Shown here piece after piece: positions 26,399 to 34,507 of a stretch of DNA of 64,000 bases. The position numbers and the translations under genes were made by a program. The stretch comes from Roseivivax isoporae LMG 25204 (lineage in GTDB: Bacteria > Pseudomonadota > Alphaproteobacteria > Rhodobacterales > Rhodobacteraceae), in NCBI RefSeq assembly GCF_000521865.1, contig NZ_JAME01000001.1, positions 124,001 to 188,000 on the forward strand, read 5' to 3'. Each line of letters opens with the position of its first letter. The stretch's first letter is position 1. Below the pieces are notes generated by a model that was not told the origin of the DNA, did not search any database, and saw only the letters and a list, made by a program, of their open reading frames with translations.

Positions 26399-27295
26399 AT
26401 GGACATGCGGCAATTGCAGACGCTGGTCGCGGTTGCGGACACCGGCAGCTTCGCGGCCGCGGCGCGGATCGTGAACCTCACGGCGTCGGCGGTGAGCCAG
26501 CAGATTCAGGCACTTGAAGGCGAGCTTGGCGTCGTGCTGTTCGACCGCCGCACGCGGCCCCCGCGGCTCAACGCCAAGGGCGAGGAAGTGGTGCGCGCGG
26601 CCCGCGGCGTCGTGCGGATCCTGACCGAAACGCGGGCGGCGATCAGTGGCGGCCGCACGGCGGGAGTGCTCAAGATCGGGGCGATCCGCACGGTTTCGAT
26701 GCAGCTCGTGCCTCTCGCTTTCGCGGCGATCCGGCCCGCCTATCCCGACCTGACCTTCGACCTGAAGGTGGGCATGTCCGAGGGGCTGATGGCGGACGTC
26801 GCCGCGGGCCGGCTTGACGCGGCTGTCGTGGCCGAACATGTGGGCGTTCCGACCGGGCTGATCTGGCGACCGGTCCTGACCGAGCCGCTCGTGCTCGCCG
26901 CGCCCGCAGGCGCCGAGGGGCGGGATGCCGCGGCGCTGCTCTCCGACCTGCCGTTCATCCGCTACGAAACGGGCGTGCCGCTCGCCCGCCAGATCGAGAC
27001 GGAGCTGTCGCGCATGGGCGTGCGGCCGGCCGGGATCGCCGTGACGAACACCATGCCCGCGATCGTGGGCTGCGTCGCGGCGGGGCTCGGCGTCGCGGTG
27101 GTGCCGCGGATCGCGCTTCTCGACGTGCCGCTGGGGCTCGTGCGGGCGGTGCCGTTCGGCGACGGCGCGATCACCCGGCGGCTGGGGCTTGCCGAACGGC
27201 AGGTCTCGGCCCGCGCCGAGGTGCTGAAGGCGCTGGCGCGCGCGCTGGGCGATGCCGTCGCGCCGTCCCCGGCGGAACTCGACCCGCCGGTCTGA
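26399..27295 (+). CDS. LysR family transcriptional regulator
   Basis: A 298-residue LTTR. The N-terminal winged helix-turn-helix covers residues 1-60 (MDMRQLQTLVAVADTGSFAA, then ASAVSQQIQALEGELGVVLF). The C-terminal type 2 periplasmic-binding fold (about 90-290) senses an effector. It starts at ATG 26399; a second in-frame ATG is at 26405. Divergent from tctC, so it most likely controls uptake and use of the Tct substrate and its own expression. Its stop faces the stop of an ABC permease 3 bases away with no terminator between. Confidence 0.93.
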   Translation: MDMRQLQTLVAVADTGSFAAAARIVNLTASAVSQQIQALEGELGVVLFDRRTRPPRLNAKGEEVVRAARGVVRILTETRAAISGGRTAGVLKIGAIRTVSMQLVPLAFAAIRPAYPDLTFDLKVGMSEGLMADVAAGRLDAAVVAEHVGVPTGLIWRPVLTEPLVLAAPAGAEGRDAAALLSDLPFIRYETGVPLARQIETELSRMGVRPAGIAVTNTMPAIVGCVAAGLGVAVVPRIALLDVPLGLVRAVPFGDGAITRRLGLAERQVSARAEVLKALARALGDAVAPSPAELDPPV

Positions 27296-27298
27296 GGC

Positions 27299-28264
27299 TC
27301 AGCGTTCCTTGACGTAGGGCTCGCCGCCCGCGCGCGGCGGGATCGCCTTGCCGACGAACCCCGCGAGGATCACCACGGTGAGGATGTAGGGCAGGGCGTC
27401 CATCACCTGCACCGGGATGGTCAGCCCGCCGAGGTCGATGTTCTGGTAGCGCAGCGCCACCGCCTGGAGGAGCCCGAACAGAAGGCAGGCGCCGAGCGCG
27501 TGCCACGGCCGCCACTTGGCGAAGATGAGCGCGGCGAGCGCGATGTAGCCGCGCCCCGCGGTCATGTCCTTGACGAAGCCCGCCTGCAGGCCGGTGGCGA
27601 GGTAGCTGCCCGCGAGGCCGCAGAGAAGCCCGCAGATGCCGACCGCCGCGTAGCGCAGGCCCACCACCGAGACGCCCGCCGTGTCCACGGCCTCGGGGGC
27701 CTCGCCCACGGCGCGCAGGCGCAGCCCGAACCGCGTCCGGAAGAGGATCCACCAGGTCAGCGGCACCATCAGGAACGCCACGTAGACGAGGATCGAATGG
27801 CCCGAGATCAGCTCGGCGTAGATCGGCCCGATGACCGGGACGCCCGACAGGGTCTCGGCGAGGGGCAGGGTGATGTTGTCCCAGCGGCCGCCGCCCACGA
27901 GCGAGGGCGTGCGCCCGCCCTGTCCGAACCAGTCCTGCGCGATGAGCACGGACAGTCCCGCGGCGAGAAAGTTGATGGCCACCCCCGAGATCAGCTGGTT
28001 GCCGCGAAAGGTGATGGAGGCGAGCCCGTGGATGCCCGAGAGGACGAGCGACGCCGCGATGCCGGCGAGAAGGCCCAGCCAGACCGATCCCGTGGCCGCG
28101 GCGATCGCCGCCGAGAAGAAGGCCGCCACCAGCATCTTGCCCTCGAGCCCGATGTCGAAGATGCCCGAGCGTTCCGAGAAGAGGCCGGCGAGGCAGGCCA
28201 GCAGCAGCGGGGTCGCCAGCCGCACGGTGGAATCGAGGACCTGCAGGAGGGTTGCGAAATCCAT
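27299..28264 (-). CDS. BMP-type (nucleoside) ABC transporter permease, second subunit
   Basis: A 321-residue permease of the RbsC-like fold with eight to ten helices. LACLAGLFSERSGIFDIGLEGKMLVAAF is broken by the family motif ERSGIFDIGLEGKM (about 30-43), and GRGYIALAALIFAKWRPWHA (about 235-254) is the second signature. It matches the YufQ/NupQ type of purine-nucleoside importers. It is the last gene of the bmp-ATPase-permease-permease set, 26 bases after the first permease. Confidence 0.92.
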   Translation of the reverse strand: MDFATLLQVLDSTVRLATPLLLACLAGLFSERSGIFDIGLEGKMLVAAFFSAAIAAATGSVWLGLLAGIAASLVLSGIHGLASITFRGNQLISGVAINFLAAGLSVLIAQDWFGQGGRTPSLVGGGRWDNITLPLAETLSGVPVIGPIYAELISGHSILVYVAFLMVPLTWWILFRTRFGLRLRAVGEAPEAVDTAGVSVVGLRYAAVGICGLLCGLAGSYLATGLQAGFVKDMTAGRGYIALAALIFAKWRPWHALGACLLFGLLQAVALRYQNIDLGGLTIPVQVMDALPYILTVVILAGFVGKAIPPRAGGEPYVKER

Positions 28265-28290
28265 GGGCCGTCAGCTCCGCATCTGTCGGG

Positions 28291-29400
28291 TCATTCCGCC
28301 GGCGTCCGGCGGGCGCGGCGGCGGCGCGCGGCGAAGACGCGTTCGAGCGGCATGCGCACCATGTTGTCGAGCGCGCCGGTGAACAGGATCACCAGAGCCT
28401 GGATCACCACGATCAGCTCCCGCGGGATGCTGGTCCAGAGCGCGAGCTCCGCACCGCCCTGGTAGAGGAAGCCGAAGAGGATCGCGGCGAGGAAGACGCC
28501 GAAGGGATGGTTCCGCCCCATGAGCGCCACCGCGATGCCGATGAAGCCCGCGCCCTCGGTCGCGTTCAGCACGAGGCGCTCCGCCTCGCCCATCGCGGTG
28601 TTCACGCCCATGAGGCCGGCGAGCGCCCCCGAGATGAGCATGGTGATCACGATGATCCGCACCGGCGAGATGCCGGCATAGCGCGCCGCGCTCTCGGAAT
28701 GGCCGAGCGCGCGGATCTCGTAGCCGAGCCGCGTGCGCCAGATCAGCAGCCACACGGCCACGCAGGCGAGCAGCGCGAGGAAGAAGGTCACGTTGCCGGG
28801 GGCGCCGCGAAAGAGCGGCGACGCCTCGGTCGCGAACATGTCCTGGAAGGTGGGCAGGTGGGTCGCGGCGGGAAAGATCTCGGTCGCGGGATCCATCTGG
28901 CCCGCGGGCTTCATCAGGTTCACGAGGAGGTAGTTCAGGAACGCCGCCGCGATGAAGTTGAACATGATCGTCGTGATGACGATGTGGCTGCCGCGCTTGG
29001 CCTGCAGCCAGGCCGGGATCAGCGCCCAGAGCGCGCCGAAGAGCGCCGCGCCGAGCGACGCGCCGAGCAGCGCCAGCGTCCAGTGCGGCCAGGGCAGGTA
29101 GAGGCAGACCAGCGCCACGCCGAGGCCGCCGAGCGTCGCCTGCCCCTCGCCGCCGATGTTGAAGAGCCGCGCGTGGAACGCCACCGACACGGCGAGGCCG
29201 GTGAAGATGAAATTCGTCGCGTAATAGAGCGTGTAGCCCCAGCCGGTCGATCGCATGAGCGCGCCGTCGACCATCAGGCGGAAGGCCTCGACCGGGTTCT
29301 CGCCGATGGCGAGGATCACGAGGGCCGACAGGAGCGCCGCCAGCAGCAGCGAGATCAGCGGGACGAGGATCGCGTCGGCCCAGGCTGGCATCCTATCCAT
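28291..29400 (-). CDS. BMP-type (nucleoside) ABC transporter permease, first subunit
   Basis: A 369-residue permease, YufP/NupP type, with about ten helices. Signatures are FHARLFNIGGEGQATLGGLG (about 76-95) and ALAGLMGVNTAMGEAERLVL with GFIGIAVALMGRNHPFGV. The C-terminus is strongly basic (VFAARRRRARRTPAE). Its start overlaps the end of the ATPase gene by 8 bases, so translation is coupled. It pairs with the downstream permease to form the channel. Confidence 0.92.
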   Translation of the reverse strand: MDRMPAWADAILVPLISLLLAALLSALVILAIGENPVEAFRLMVDGALMRSTGWGYTLYYATNFIFTGLAVSVAFHARLFNIGGEGQATLGGLGVALVCLYLPWPHWTLALLGASLGAALFGALWALIPAWLQAKRGSHIVITTIMFNFIAAAFLNYLLVNLMKPAGQMDPATEIFPAATHLPTFQDMFATEASPLFRGAPGNVTFFLALLACVAVWLLIWRTRLGYEIRALGHSESAARYAGISPVRIIVITMLISGALAGLMGVNTAMGEAERLVLNATEGAGFIGIAVALMGRNHPFGVFLAAILFGFLYQGGAELALWTSIPRELIVVIQALVILFTGALDNMVRMPLERVFAARRRRARRTPAE

Positions 29401-30994
29401 GGCTGGCCTCCCGGCGTTCCTTTTCCGCCATCGCCGCGTCGATGGCGGCGATCGCGTCGCCGCCCGGATCCTCGGTGATGCCCGCCATGAGCAGGCCGAG
29501 CTCGCGCTGGTCGGTCTCGGCCGCCTCGCGGATGCCCATGATCCGGCCGTCGAACATCACCGCGATGCGGTCGGACAGCGCGAAGATCTCGTCGAGCTCG
29601 ACCGACACGAGCAGGATCGCCTTGCCGGCGTCGCGCAGGGCCACGATCTGCTTGTGGATGAACTCGATCGCGCCGATGTCGACGCCGCGCGTGGGCTGGC
29701 CCACCAGCAGGACGTCCGGGTTGCGCTCGATCTCGCGGGCGAGGACGATCTTCTGCTGGTTGCCGCCCGAGAAGTTCCGCGCCGCGAGGTTCGGGTTGGG
29801 CGGTCGCACGTCGAAGCGTTCCATCTTGCCCGCCGCGTCCTCGCGGATCGCGGCCTGGTCCATCAGCGCGCCCTTCTGGTAACGCGGGTCGCGGTGATAG
29901 CCGAAGACGCTGTTCTCCCACGCGGTGTAGGGCATGATCAGCCCCTCGCGCTGTCGGTCCTCGGGGACGTGGCCGATGCCCGCGGCCCGCCGGGCCATGC
30001 CGTCGCAGCCCGCGCCGGACAGCGGGATCTCGCGGCCGTTCACGCGCACGGTGCCCGTCGCCTCGGCATAGCCTCCCAGCACCTCGAGCAGCTCGGACTG
30101 GCCATTGCCGGCGACGCCCGCGATGCCCAGAACCTCGCCCGCGCGCAGGCCGAAGGAGATCCCGCGCAGCCGTTCGACCCCCTGCGCGTCGACGAGGTGC
30201 AGGTTCTCCACCTCGAGGAGCGTCGCGGCGGGCCGCGCCGGCGCCTTGTCCACGCGCAGCAGGACCTTGCGCCCCACCATGAGCTCGGCCAGCTGTTCGG
30301 GCGAGGTCTCGGCGGTCTTGACCGTCGCGGTCATTTCGCCGCGGCGCATCACGCTCACCGTGTCGGTGATCTCCATGATCTCGCGCAGCTTGTGGGTGAT
30401 GAGGATGATCGTCTTCCCCTCGGCCCGAAGGTTGTCGAGGATGCGGAAGAGGTGGTCGGCCTCGGCCGGCGTCAGCACGCCCGTCGGCTCGTCGAGGATC
30501 AGGATGTCCGCCTGCCGGTAGAGCGCCTTGAGGATCTCGACCCGCTGCTGGTGGCCGACCGACAGGTGCTGGACCTGCGTGTCGGGATCGACGTGCAGCT
30601 CGTATTCCTCGGCGAGGCGCTTCAGCACGCCCCGGGCCTTGGCGAGCGACGGCTTCAGCAGCGCGCCGTCCTCGGCGCCGAGGATGACGTTCTCGAGCAC
30701 GGTGAAGTTCTGCACGAGCTTGAAGTGCTGGAACACCATGCCGATGCCCGCCGCGATCGCCGCCTGGCTGTCGGGGATCTCGGTCCGCCGGCCCTTGACG
30801 AAGATTTCGCCCGCGTCGGCCGCGTAGAAGCCGTAGAGGATCGACATGAGCGTCGACTTGCCCGCGCCGTTCTCGCCGATGATGCCGTGGATCGTGCCCG
30901 GCATGACGCGGATCGAGATGTCGCGATTCGCCTGAACCGGGCCGAAGGCCTTGGAGATGCCCTTGAGTTCGATGGCGGGGGCGCTGTCGGTCAT
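29393..30994 (-). CDS. BMP-type (nucleoside) ABC transporter ATP-binding protein, two cassettes
   Basis: A 533-residue protein with two ABC domains in tandem, as in RbsA/YufO. The first (about 7-240) has Walker A GENGAGKST (40-48), the signature LSVGHQQRVEILKAL and Walker B DILILDEPTGVLT. The second (about 260-515) has a degenerate Walker A region GVAGNGQSELLEVL and the signature FSGGNQQKIVLARE. The degenerate second site is normal for this family. It powers the two permeases encoded just downstream. The upstream bmp gene is separated by two hairpins that may reduce ATPase and permease expression. Confidence 0.94.
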   Translation of the reverse strand: MTDSAPAIELKGISKAFGPVQANRDISIRVMPGTIHGIIGENGAGKSTLMSILYGFYAADAGEIFVKGRRTEIPDSQAAIAAGIGMVFQHFKLVQNFTVLENVILGAEDGALLKPSLAKARGVLKRLAEEYELHVDPDTQVQHLSVGHQQRVEILKALYRQADILILDEPTGVLTPAEADHLFRILDNLRAEGKTIILITHKLREIMEITDTVSVMRRGEMTATVKTAETSPEQLAELMVGRKVLLRVDKAPARPAATLLEVENLHLVDAQGVERLRGISFGLRAGEVLGIAGVAGNGQSELLEVLGGYAEATGTVRVNGREIPLSGAGCDGMARRAAGIGHVPEDRQREGLIMPYTAWENSVFGYHRDPRYQKGALMDQAAIREDAAGKMERFDVRPPNPNLAARNFSGGNQQKIVLAREIERNPDVLLVGQPTRGVDIGAIEFIHKQIVALRDAGKAILLVSVELDEIFALSDRIAVMFDGRIMGIREAAETDQRELGLLMAGITEDPGGDAIAAIDAAMAEKERREASHG

Positions 30995-31020
30995 GGCGGG
31001 GAAGCCCAGAAGAATGCTGC

Positions 31021-31074
31021 GGGGCGGCGCAGGACGCCGCCCCCGGAAGTCATGCGGGCGGCGGGGGCCGCCCG
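31021..31074. terminator. Two tandem hairpins between the BMP gene and its ABC genes
   Basis: GGGGCGGCG (31021-31029)/CGCCGCCCC (31035-31043) and CGGGCGGC (31055-31062)/GCCGCCCG (31067-31074) each pair perfectly with 4-5 base loops. They lie between the stop of the binding-protein gene and the start of the ATPase gene on the minus strand. No U-run follows, so they look like 3'-end protectors or partial terminators that keep the binding protein in excess. Confidence 0.65.
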
Positions 31075-31079
31075 TGCGC

Positions 31080-32084
31080 TCAGAAGGTCAGGGCCGGGCA
31101 GCTGTCGTCCGAGGTGTAGTCGTGTACCTCGGTCTCGCCCGCGACGATGCTGGCCTTGGCCTCCTCGACCGCGGTCCGCATCTCCTCGGTCACGAGGTCG
31201 GCATTGTGCTCGTCCATGGCGTAGCCCACGCCGTCCTCGGCAAGCGTCAGGACCTCGACGCCGGTCTCGAGGTCGGCGCCGGCCTGCATCGCGTCGTAGG
31301 TCGCGACGTCCACGCGCTTCAGCATAGAGGTCAGGACCGAGCCCGGGTGCAGGTAGTTCTGGTTGCTGTCGACGCCGATCGACAGGATGCCCTCGTCGGC
31401 AGCGGTCTGCAGCACGCCGATGCCGGTGCCGCCCGCCGCGGCAAAGACCACGTCAGAGCCCTGGCTGATCTGCGCCTTGGTGAGCTCGGAGCCCTTCACC
31501 GGGTCGTTCCACGCCGCGGGCGTGGTGCCGGTCATGTTGGAGATGACCTCGATCTCGGGGTTCACCGCCTTGGCGCCCTGCGCGTAGCCGCAGGCGAACT
31601 TGCGGATGAGCGGGATGTCCATGCCTCCCACGAAGGACACGGTGCCGGTTTCGGAGGCCATGGCCGCCATCATGCCCACGAGGTAGGACCCCTGGTGTTC
31701 GGCGAAGAGGATCGACTTCACGTTCGGATGCGCCTCGGGATCGACGAAACCGTCGATGGTCACGAACTTTGTGTCCGGGTAGTCGGCGGCGACGTTGTCG
31801 ATCGGCGTGGACATCGAGAAGCCGGTGGTCACGATCGGGTTGAAACCGGCCTCGGCGAAGCGGCGGAGCGCCTGCTCGCGCTGGGCTTCCGACTGCAGCT
31901 CGATGTCGCGGTAGGACCCGCCGGTCTCCTCGGCCCAGCGCTGCGCGCCGTTGAACGCGGCCTCGTTGAACGACTTGTCGAACTTGCCGCCGAGGTCGTA
32001 GATCAGGGCCGGATCGGCCAGCGCCGCGCCGGCGCTCAGGGCCAGCGCCGCCGAAGCGCCGAGAAGGGTCTTCGTGAAGTTCAT
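31080..32084 (-). CDS. BMP family periplasmic substrate-binding protein (PnrA/TmpC-like)
   Basis: A 334-residue binding protein with a signal peptide (MNFTKTLLGASAALALSAGA, cut after ALA). The mature part begins DPALIYDLGGKFDKSFNEAA, the BMP/Med motif. PIVTTGFSMS, PNVKSILFAEHQGSYLVGMM and GVDSNQNYLHPGSVLTSML follow in order. Characterised members bind purine nucleosides. First gene of a four-gene importer. There is no N-terminal lipobox, so it is free in the periplasm. The two extra cysteines (about 172 and 330) might form a disulfide. Confidence 0.93.
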   Translation of the reverse strand: MNFTKTLLGASAALALSAGAALADPALIYDLGGKFDKSFNEAAFNGAQRWAEETGGSYRDIELQSEAQREQALRRFAEAGFNPIVTTGFSMSTPIDNVAADYPDTKFVTIDGFVDPEAHPNVKSILFAEHQGSYLVGMMAAMASETGTVSFVGGMDIPLIRKFACGYAQGAKAVNPEIEVISNMTGTTPAAWNDPVKGSELTKAQISQGSDVVFAAAGGTGIGVLQTAADEGILSIGVDSNQNYLHPGSVLTSMLKRVDVATYDAMQAGADLETGVEVLTLAEDGVGYAMDEHNADLVTEEMRTAVEEAKASIVAGETEVHDYTSDDSCPALTF

Positions 32085-32183
32085 GTCGGGCTCCCAGATG
32101 TCGTGAGCGGGGGCTCTGCGGCCCTCCGCCCTGTTGGATCGTGGCGATCTGCCCGCGATTTAGGACCGAGCCCCGTGACAGGG

Positions 32184-32651
32184 TCAACCGGTTTTTCCCG
32201 GCCTCCCGGAGCCTTGACCCCACGTCCCGGCAGGCTCCCGCGCGACTGCGCGTGCCATGAGCAGCGCATCCGCGCGCCGTCCCTCGGCCCGCGCGTAATA
32301 GCCCCGGCGGCGGGCGGTCTCGGCATAGCCCGCGCGGTGGTAGAGCGCGCGTGCCGGCCCGTTGTCCTCGGCCACGTCGAGGAGGGTGCGTGCGACGCCG
32401 CGCGCGGCACAATCGGCATGAAAGCGGTCGAGGAGGGCGGTCGCGACGCCGCGGCGCTGCTTGGCGGGATCGGTGGCGAGCGCGAGGATCTCGGCCTCGT
32501 CGATCACCACCTGCGCGATCAGGAAGCCGCCGGGGGCGTCGAGGACGAGCGTCGTCGGCCGCGCGCGCAGCGCGGTGATGTCCGGCGCGGTCCACGGGGC
32601 CTGGTGGCGGTAGGCCCGCGCCATGAGCGCGGCCATGTCGTCGTCTGTCAT
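32184..32651 (-). CDS. rimI: Ribosomal-protein-alanine N-acetyltransferase-like GNAT
   Basis: A 155-residue GNAT. The acetyl-CoA pyrophosphate loop is TDPAKQRRGVATALLDRFHA (about 63-82) and LDVAEDNGPARALYHRAGYAET (about 94-115) is the RimI-type C-terminal part. It starts 3 bases after tsaB, the usual place for rimI, and probably acetylates the N-terminal Ala of ribosomal protein S18. The final 25 residues (after RAVAREP) are unusual and may be non-homologous read-out to the first stop. Confidence 0.83.
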   Translation of the reverse strand: MTDDDMAALMARAYRHQAPWTAPDITALRARPTTLVLDAPGGFLIAQVVIDEAEILALATDPAKQRRGVATALLDRFHADCAARGVARTLLDVAEDNGPARALYHRAGYAETARRRGYYARAEGRRADALLMARAVAREPAGTWGQGSGRPGKTG

Positions 32652-32654
32652 CGT

Positions 32655-33248
32655 TCAGGCGTCGTCGAGAAGCGCCGGCGGCGTGTCGCGCGCCGGGGCC
32701 GCGTCGGCGGGCCGGATGTAGAGCGGCGCGGGCGCGGACGGCCGGATGCCCCGGGCGAGGTCCGCGCGGGCGCGACGCGCGATGGCGCGGACGGTGTCCT
32801 CGGGCGTGCCGGGCATGCGCGCGCCGGCGGCCTCGGCGTCGGCCAGGGGCACGAGGCGCGGGGCCGCACCCGGGCGCTGCAGGTAGGCCTGTTCGCGCGG
32901 GGCAGGCACGGCTGCCACGACCTCGTCGCCATCCGCCGCCGCGTCGAAGGCGGTGACGCCGAAGGCCGGCACGCCGAGGCTCAGCGCGAGCCCGCGCGCG
33001 GCCGAGACCGCGATGCGGATGCCGGTGAAGTTGCCGGGACCCACGCCCACGGCGATCGCGTCGAGATCGGCCCAGCCGACGCCCCGCTGCTCGAGAAGGT
33101 TCTCGATCAGCGGAAAGAGCGCCTCGGCCTGGCCGCGGCTCATGGCCTGCGCCAGTGCCGGCACGTCGCCTTCGGCCACAAACAAAGCGGCGGCGCAATG
33201 CGCCGCCGACGTGTCGAATGCGAGGATCAGGGGATCAGGCGACGCCAA
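32655..33248 (-). CDS. tsaB: tRNA threonylcarbamoyladenosine biosynthesis protein TsaB
   Basis: A 197-residue ASKHA-fold protein: ILAFDTSAAHCAAAL (about 8-22), the VGVGPGNFTGIRIAVSAARG segment (about 67-86) and GVPAFGVTAFDA. With TsaD and TsaE it forms the complex that makes the t6A37 base in tRNAs; TsaB itself lacks the metal-binding residues of TsaD, as usual. Its start lies 14 bases inside the end of nfuA and rimI follows 3 bases after its stop, so nfuA-tsaB-rimI appear to be one transcript. Confidence 0.92.
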   Translation of the reverse strand: MASPDPLILAFDTSAAHCAAALFVAEGDVPALAQAMSRGQAEALFPLIENLLEQRGVGWADLDAIAVGVGPGNFTGIRIAVSAARGLALSLGVPAFGVTAFDAAADGDEVVAAVPAPREQAYLQRPGAAPRLVPLADAEAAGARMPGTPEDTVRAIARRARADLARGIRPSAPAPLYIRPADAAPARDTPPALLDDA

Positions 33249-33804
33249 CCGGCCGCACCTCGGTCACCTCGGGGATGTAGTGCCGCAGCAGGTTCTCGAT
33301 GCCCATCTTCAGCGTCAGGGTCGAGGACGGGCAGCCCGCGCAGGCGCCCTGCATGTTCAGGTAGACCACGCCACGCTCGAAGCCGTGGAAGGTGATGTCG
33401 CCACCGTCCTGCGCCACCGCGGGGCGCACCCGGGTGTCGAGCAGTTCCTTGATCTGGCCCACGATCTCGGAATCCTCGCCGCTGTGCTCGGCATGGCCCG
33501 AGCCCGCCTGCACGGCGTCGTCCGCCATGACCGGCTGGCCGGACTGGAAATGCTCCATGATGGCGCCGAGGATCGCGGGCTTCACGTGATCCCAGTCGGT
33601 GTCCTCGGCCTTGGTCACGGTCACGAAATCGTTGCCGAAGAACACGCCCCGGACGCCCGAGACGTCGAAGAGGCGGGTCGCCAGCGGCGAGGCCGCGGCA
33701 CCCTCGGCAGAGGGGAAGTCGGCGGTGCCCGCGTCCAGCACGGTCTGCCCGGGCAGGAACTTGAGCGTCGCCGGATTCGGGGTCGATTCGGTCTGGATGA
33801 ACAT
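33235..33804 (-). CDS. nfuA: NifU-like iron-sulfur cluster scaffold/carrier
   Basis: A 189-residue two-domain protein. The N-terminal Nfu_N domain (about 1-88) begins MFIQTESTPNPATLKFLPGQ. The C-terminal NifU domain (about 112-185) carries the cluster-binding pair Cys155/Cys158 in GACAGCPSSTLTLKMGIE. Two monomers hold a 4Fe-4S cluster and pass it to apo-enzymes. I start it at 33804, behind GAAAGGCGG. About 60 bases further upstream is a palindrome that resembles the iron-control element of the regulator Irr, fitting an iron-linked gene. Confidence 0.95.
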   Translation of the reverse strand: MFIQTESTPNPATLKFLPGQTVLDAGTADFPSAEGAAASPLATRLFDVSGVRGVFFGNDFVTVTKAEDTDWDHVKPAILGAIMEHFQSGQPVMADDAVQAGSGHAEHSGEDSEIVGQIKELLDTRVRPAVAQDGGDITFHGFERGVVYLNMQGACAGCPSSTLTLKMGIENLLRHYIPEVTEVRPVGVA

Positions 33805-33862
33805 GTTGTCCGCCTTTCTCGCTTGACCGCGAATATGCGCAGCCGGGCGCGCGGGGTCAAGG

Positions 33863-33879
33863 TTTGGAACGGTTCTAAA
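33863..33879 (-). promoter_or_regulatory. Irr/ICE-like palindrome upstream of nfuA
   Basis: TTTGGAAC-G-GTTCTAAA is an inverted repeat with one mismatch in 8 base pairs. It resembles the iron-control element TTTAGAA/TTCTAAA bound by Irr in rhizobia and Rhodobacterales. It lies 59-75 bases before the nfuA start codon and about 105 bases before the divergent DUF7282 gene. The comparison with the consensus is from memory, not from a search. Confidence 0.5.
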
Positions 33880-33984
33880 GTGGCGAGGCCGGTTTCCGCG
33901 ACGGAAAACCTGTGCCGCGCGGCGAAACTTCTTCGATCGCCGCCGCGTGGCTGGCGGTATCGACACCAGAGAAAGGACCACAAC

Positions 33985-34392
33985 ATGCGCCGCATTCTCA
34001 TGACCGCAGCCTTCGCCGCCACCGCCGGCCTTCCCGCCCTCGCGCAGGAGACGCCGATGGTCGAGGCGTCCGACCAGTCCGTCGCGAACGGCGTGGTCAG
34101 CGCCGAGCGCGTCGTCGCCCCGGCGAACGGCTGGCTGGTCGTGCACCGCACCGACGCCGAGATGAAGCCCGGCCCGGTGGTCGGTCACGCGCCGATCCGC
34201 GAAGGCGAGACCGCCGACGTCGCGGCCATCCTGACCGAAGACGTCGCCTCGGGCGACATGCTGATGCTCATGGTGCACGGCGAGGACGGCGGTGCCGAGA
34301 CGGGCATCTTCGAATACACCCTCGGCGCCACCGAGGACGGCCCGATCCGCATGGACGACGCGCTCGTCATGACGGTCATCACCGCAGAGTGA
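33985..34392 (+). CDS. Periplasmic DUF7282 domain protein
   Basis: A 135-residue secreted protein starting at ATG 33985 behind AGAAAGGA (33970-33976). The signal peptide is MRRILMTAAFAATAGLPALA. The mature part reads as one DUF7282-like beta domain: DQSVANGVVSAERVVAPANG, GWLVVHRTD, VVGHAPIREGETADV, LMLMVHGEDGG and the DGPIRMDD tail. In archaea this domain occurs in surface and halocyanin-linked proteins. No metal-binding His/Cys set is evident apart from His in VVH, GHA and VHG. The function is unknown. It is divergent from nfuA. Confidence 0.75.
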   Translation: MRRILMTAAFAATAGLPALAQETPMVEASDQSVANGVVSAERVVAPANGWLVVHRTDAEMKPGPVVGHAPIREGETADVAAILTEDVASGDMLMLMVHGEDGGAETGIFEYTLGATEDGPIRMDDALVMTVITAE

Positions 34393-34402
34393 TCGTACCG
34401 CG

Positions 34403-34477
34403 CGGACGCGTCGAGCATCGCGTCCGTGCCAACCGGCCGGAGGGGACGGCGCGCCACCGCGGCCGCCGCCGGCCGGT
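34403..34477. terminator. Hairpins between convergent DUF7282 and uspA genes
   Basis: CGGACGCG (34403-34410)/CGCGTCCG (34419-34426) is a perfect stem, and ACCGGCCGG (34432-34440)/CCGGCCGGT (34469-34477) another with a long loop. They sit between two converging genes, so they probably end transcription from one or both sides, although no T-run follows. Confidence 0.5.
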
Positions 34478-34507
34478 CTGGGCCCCCCGAGGGCGCCCGG
34501 ACGTGGC

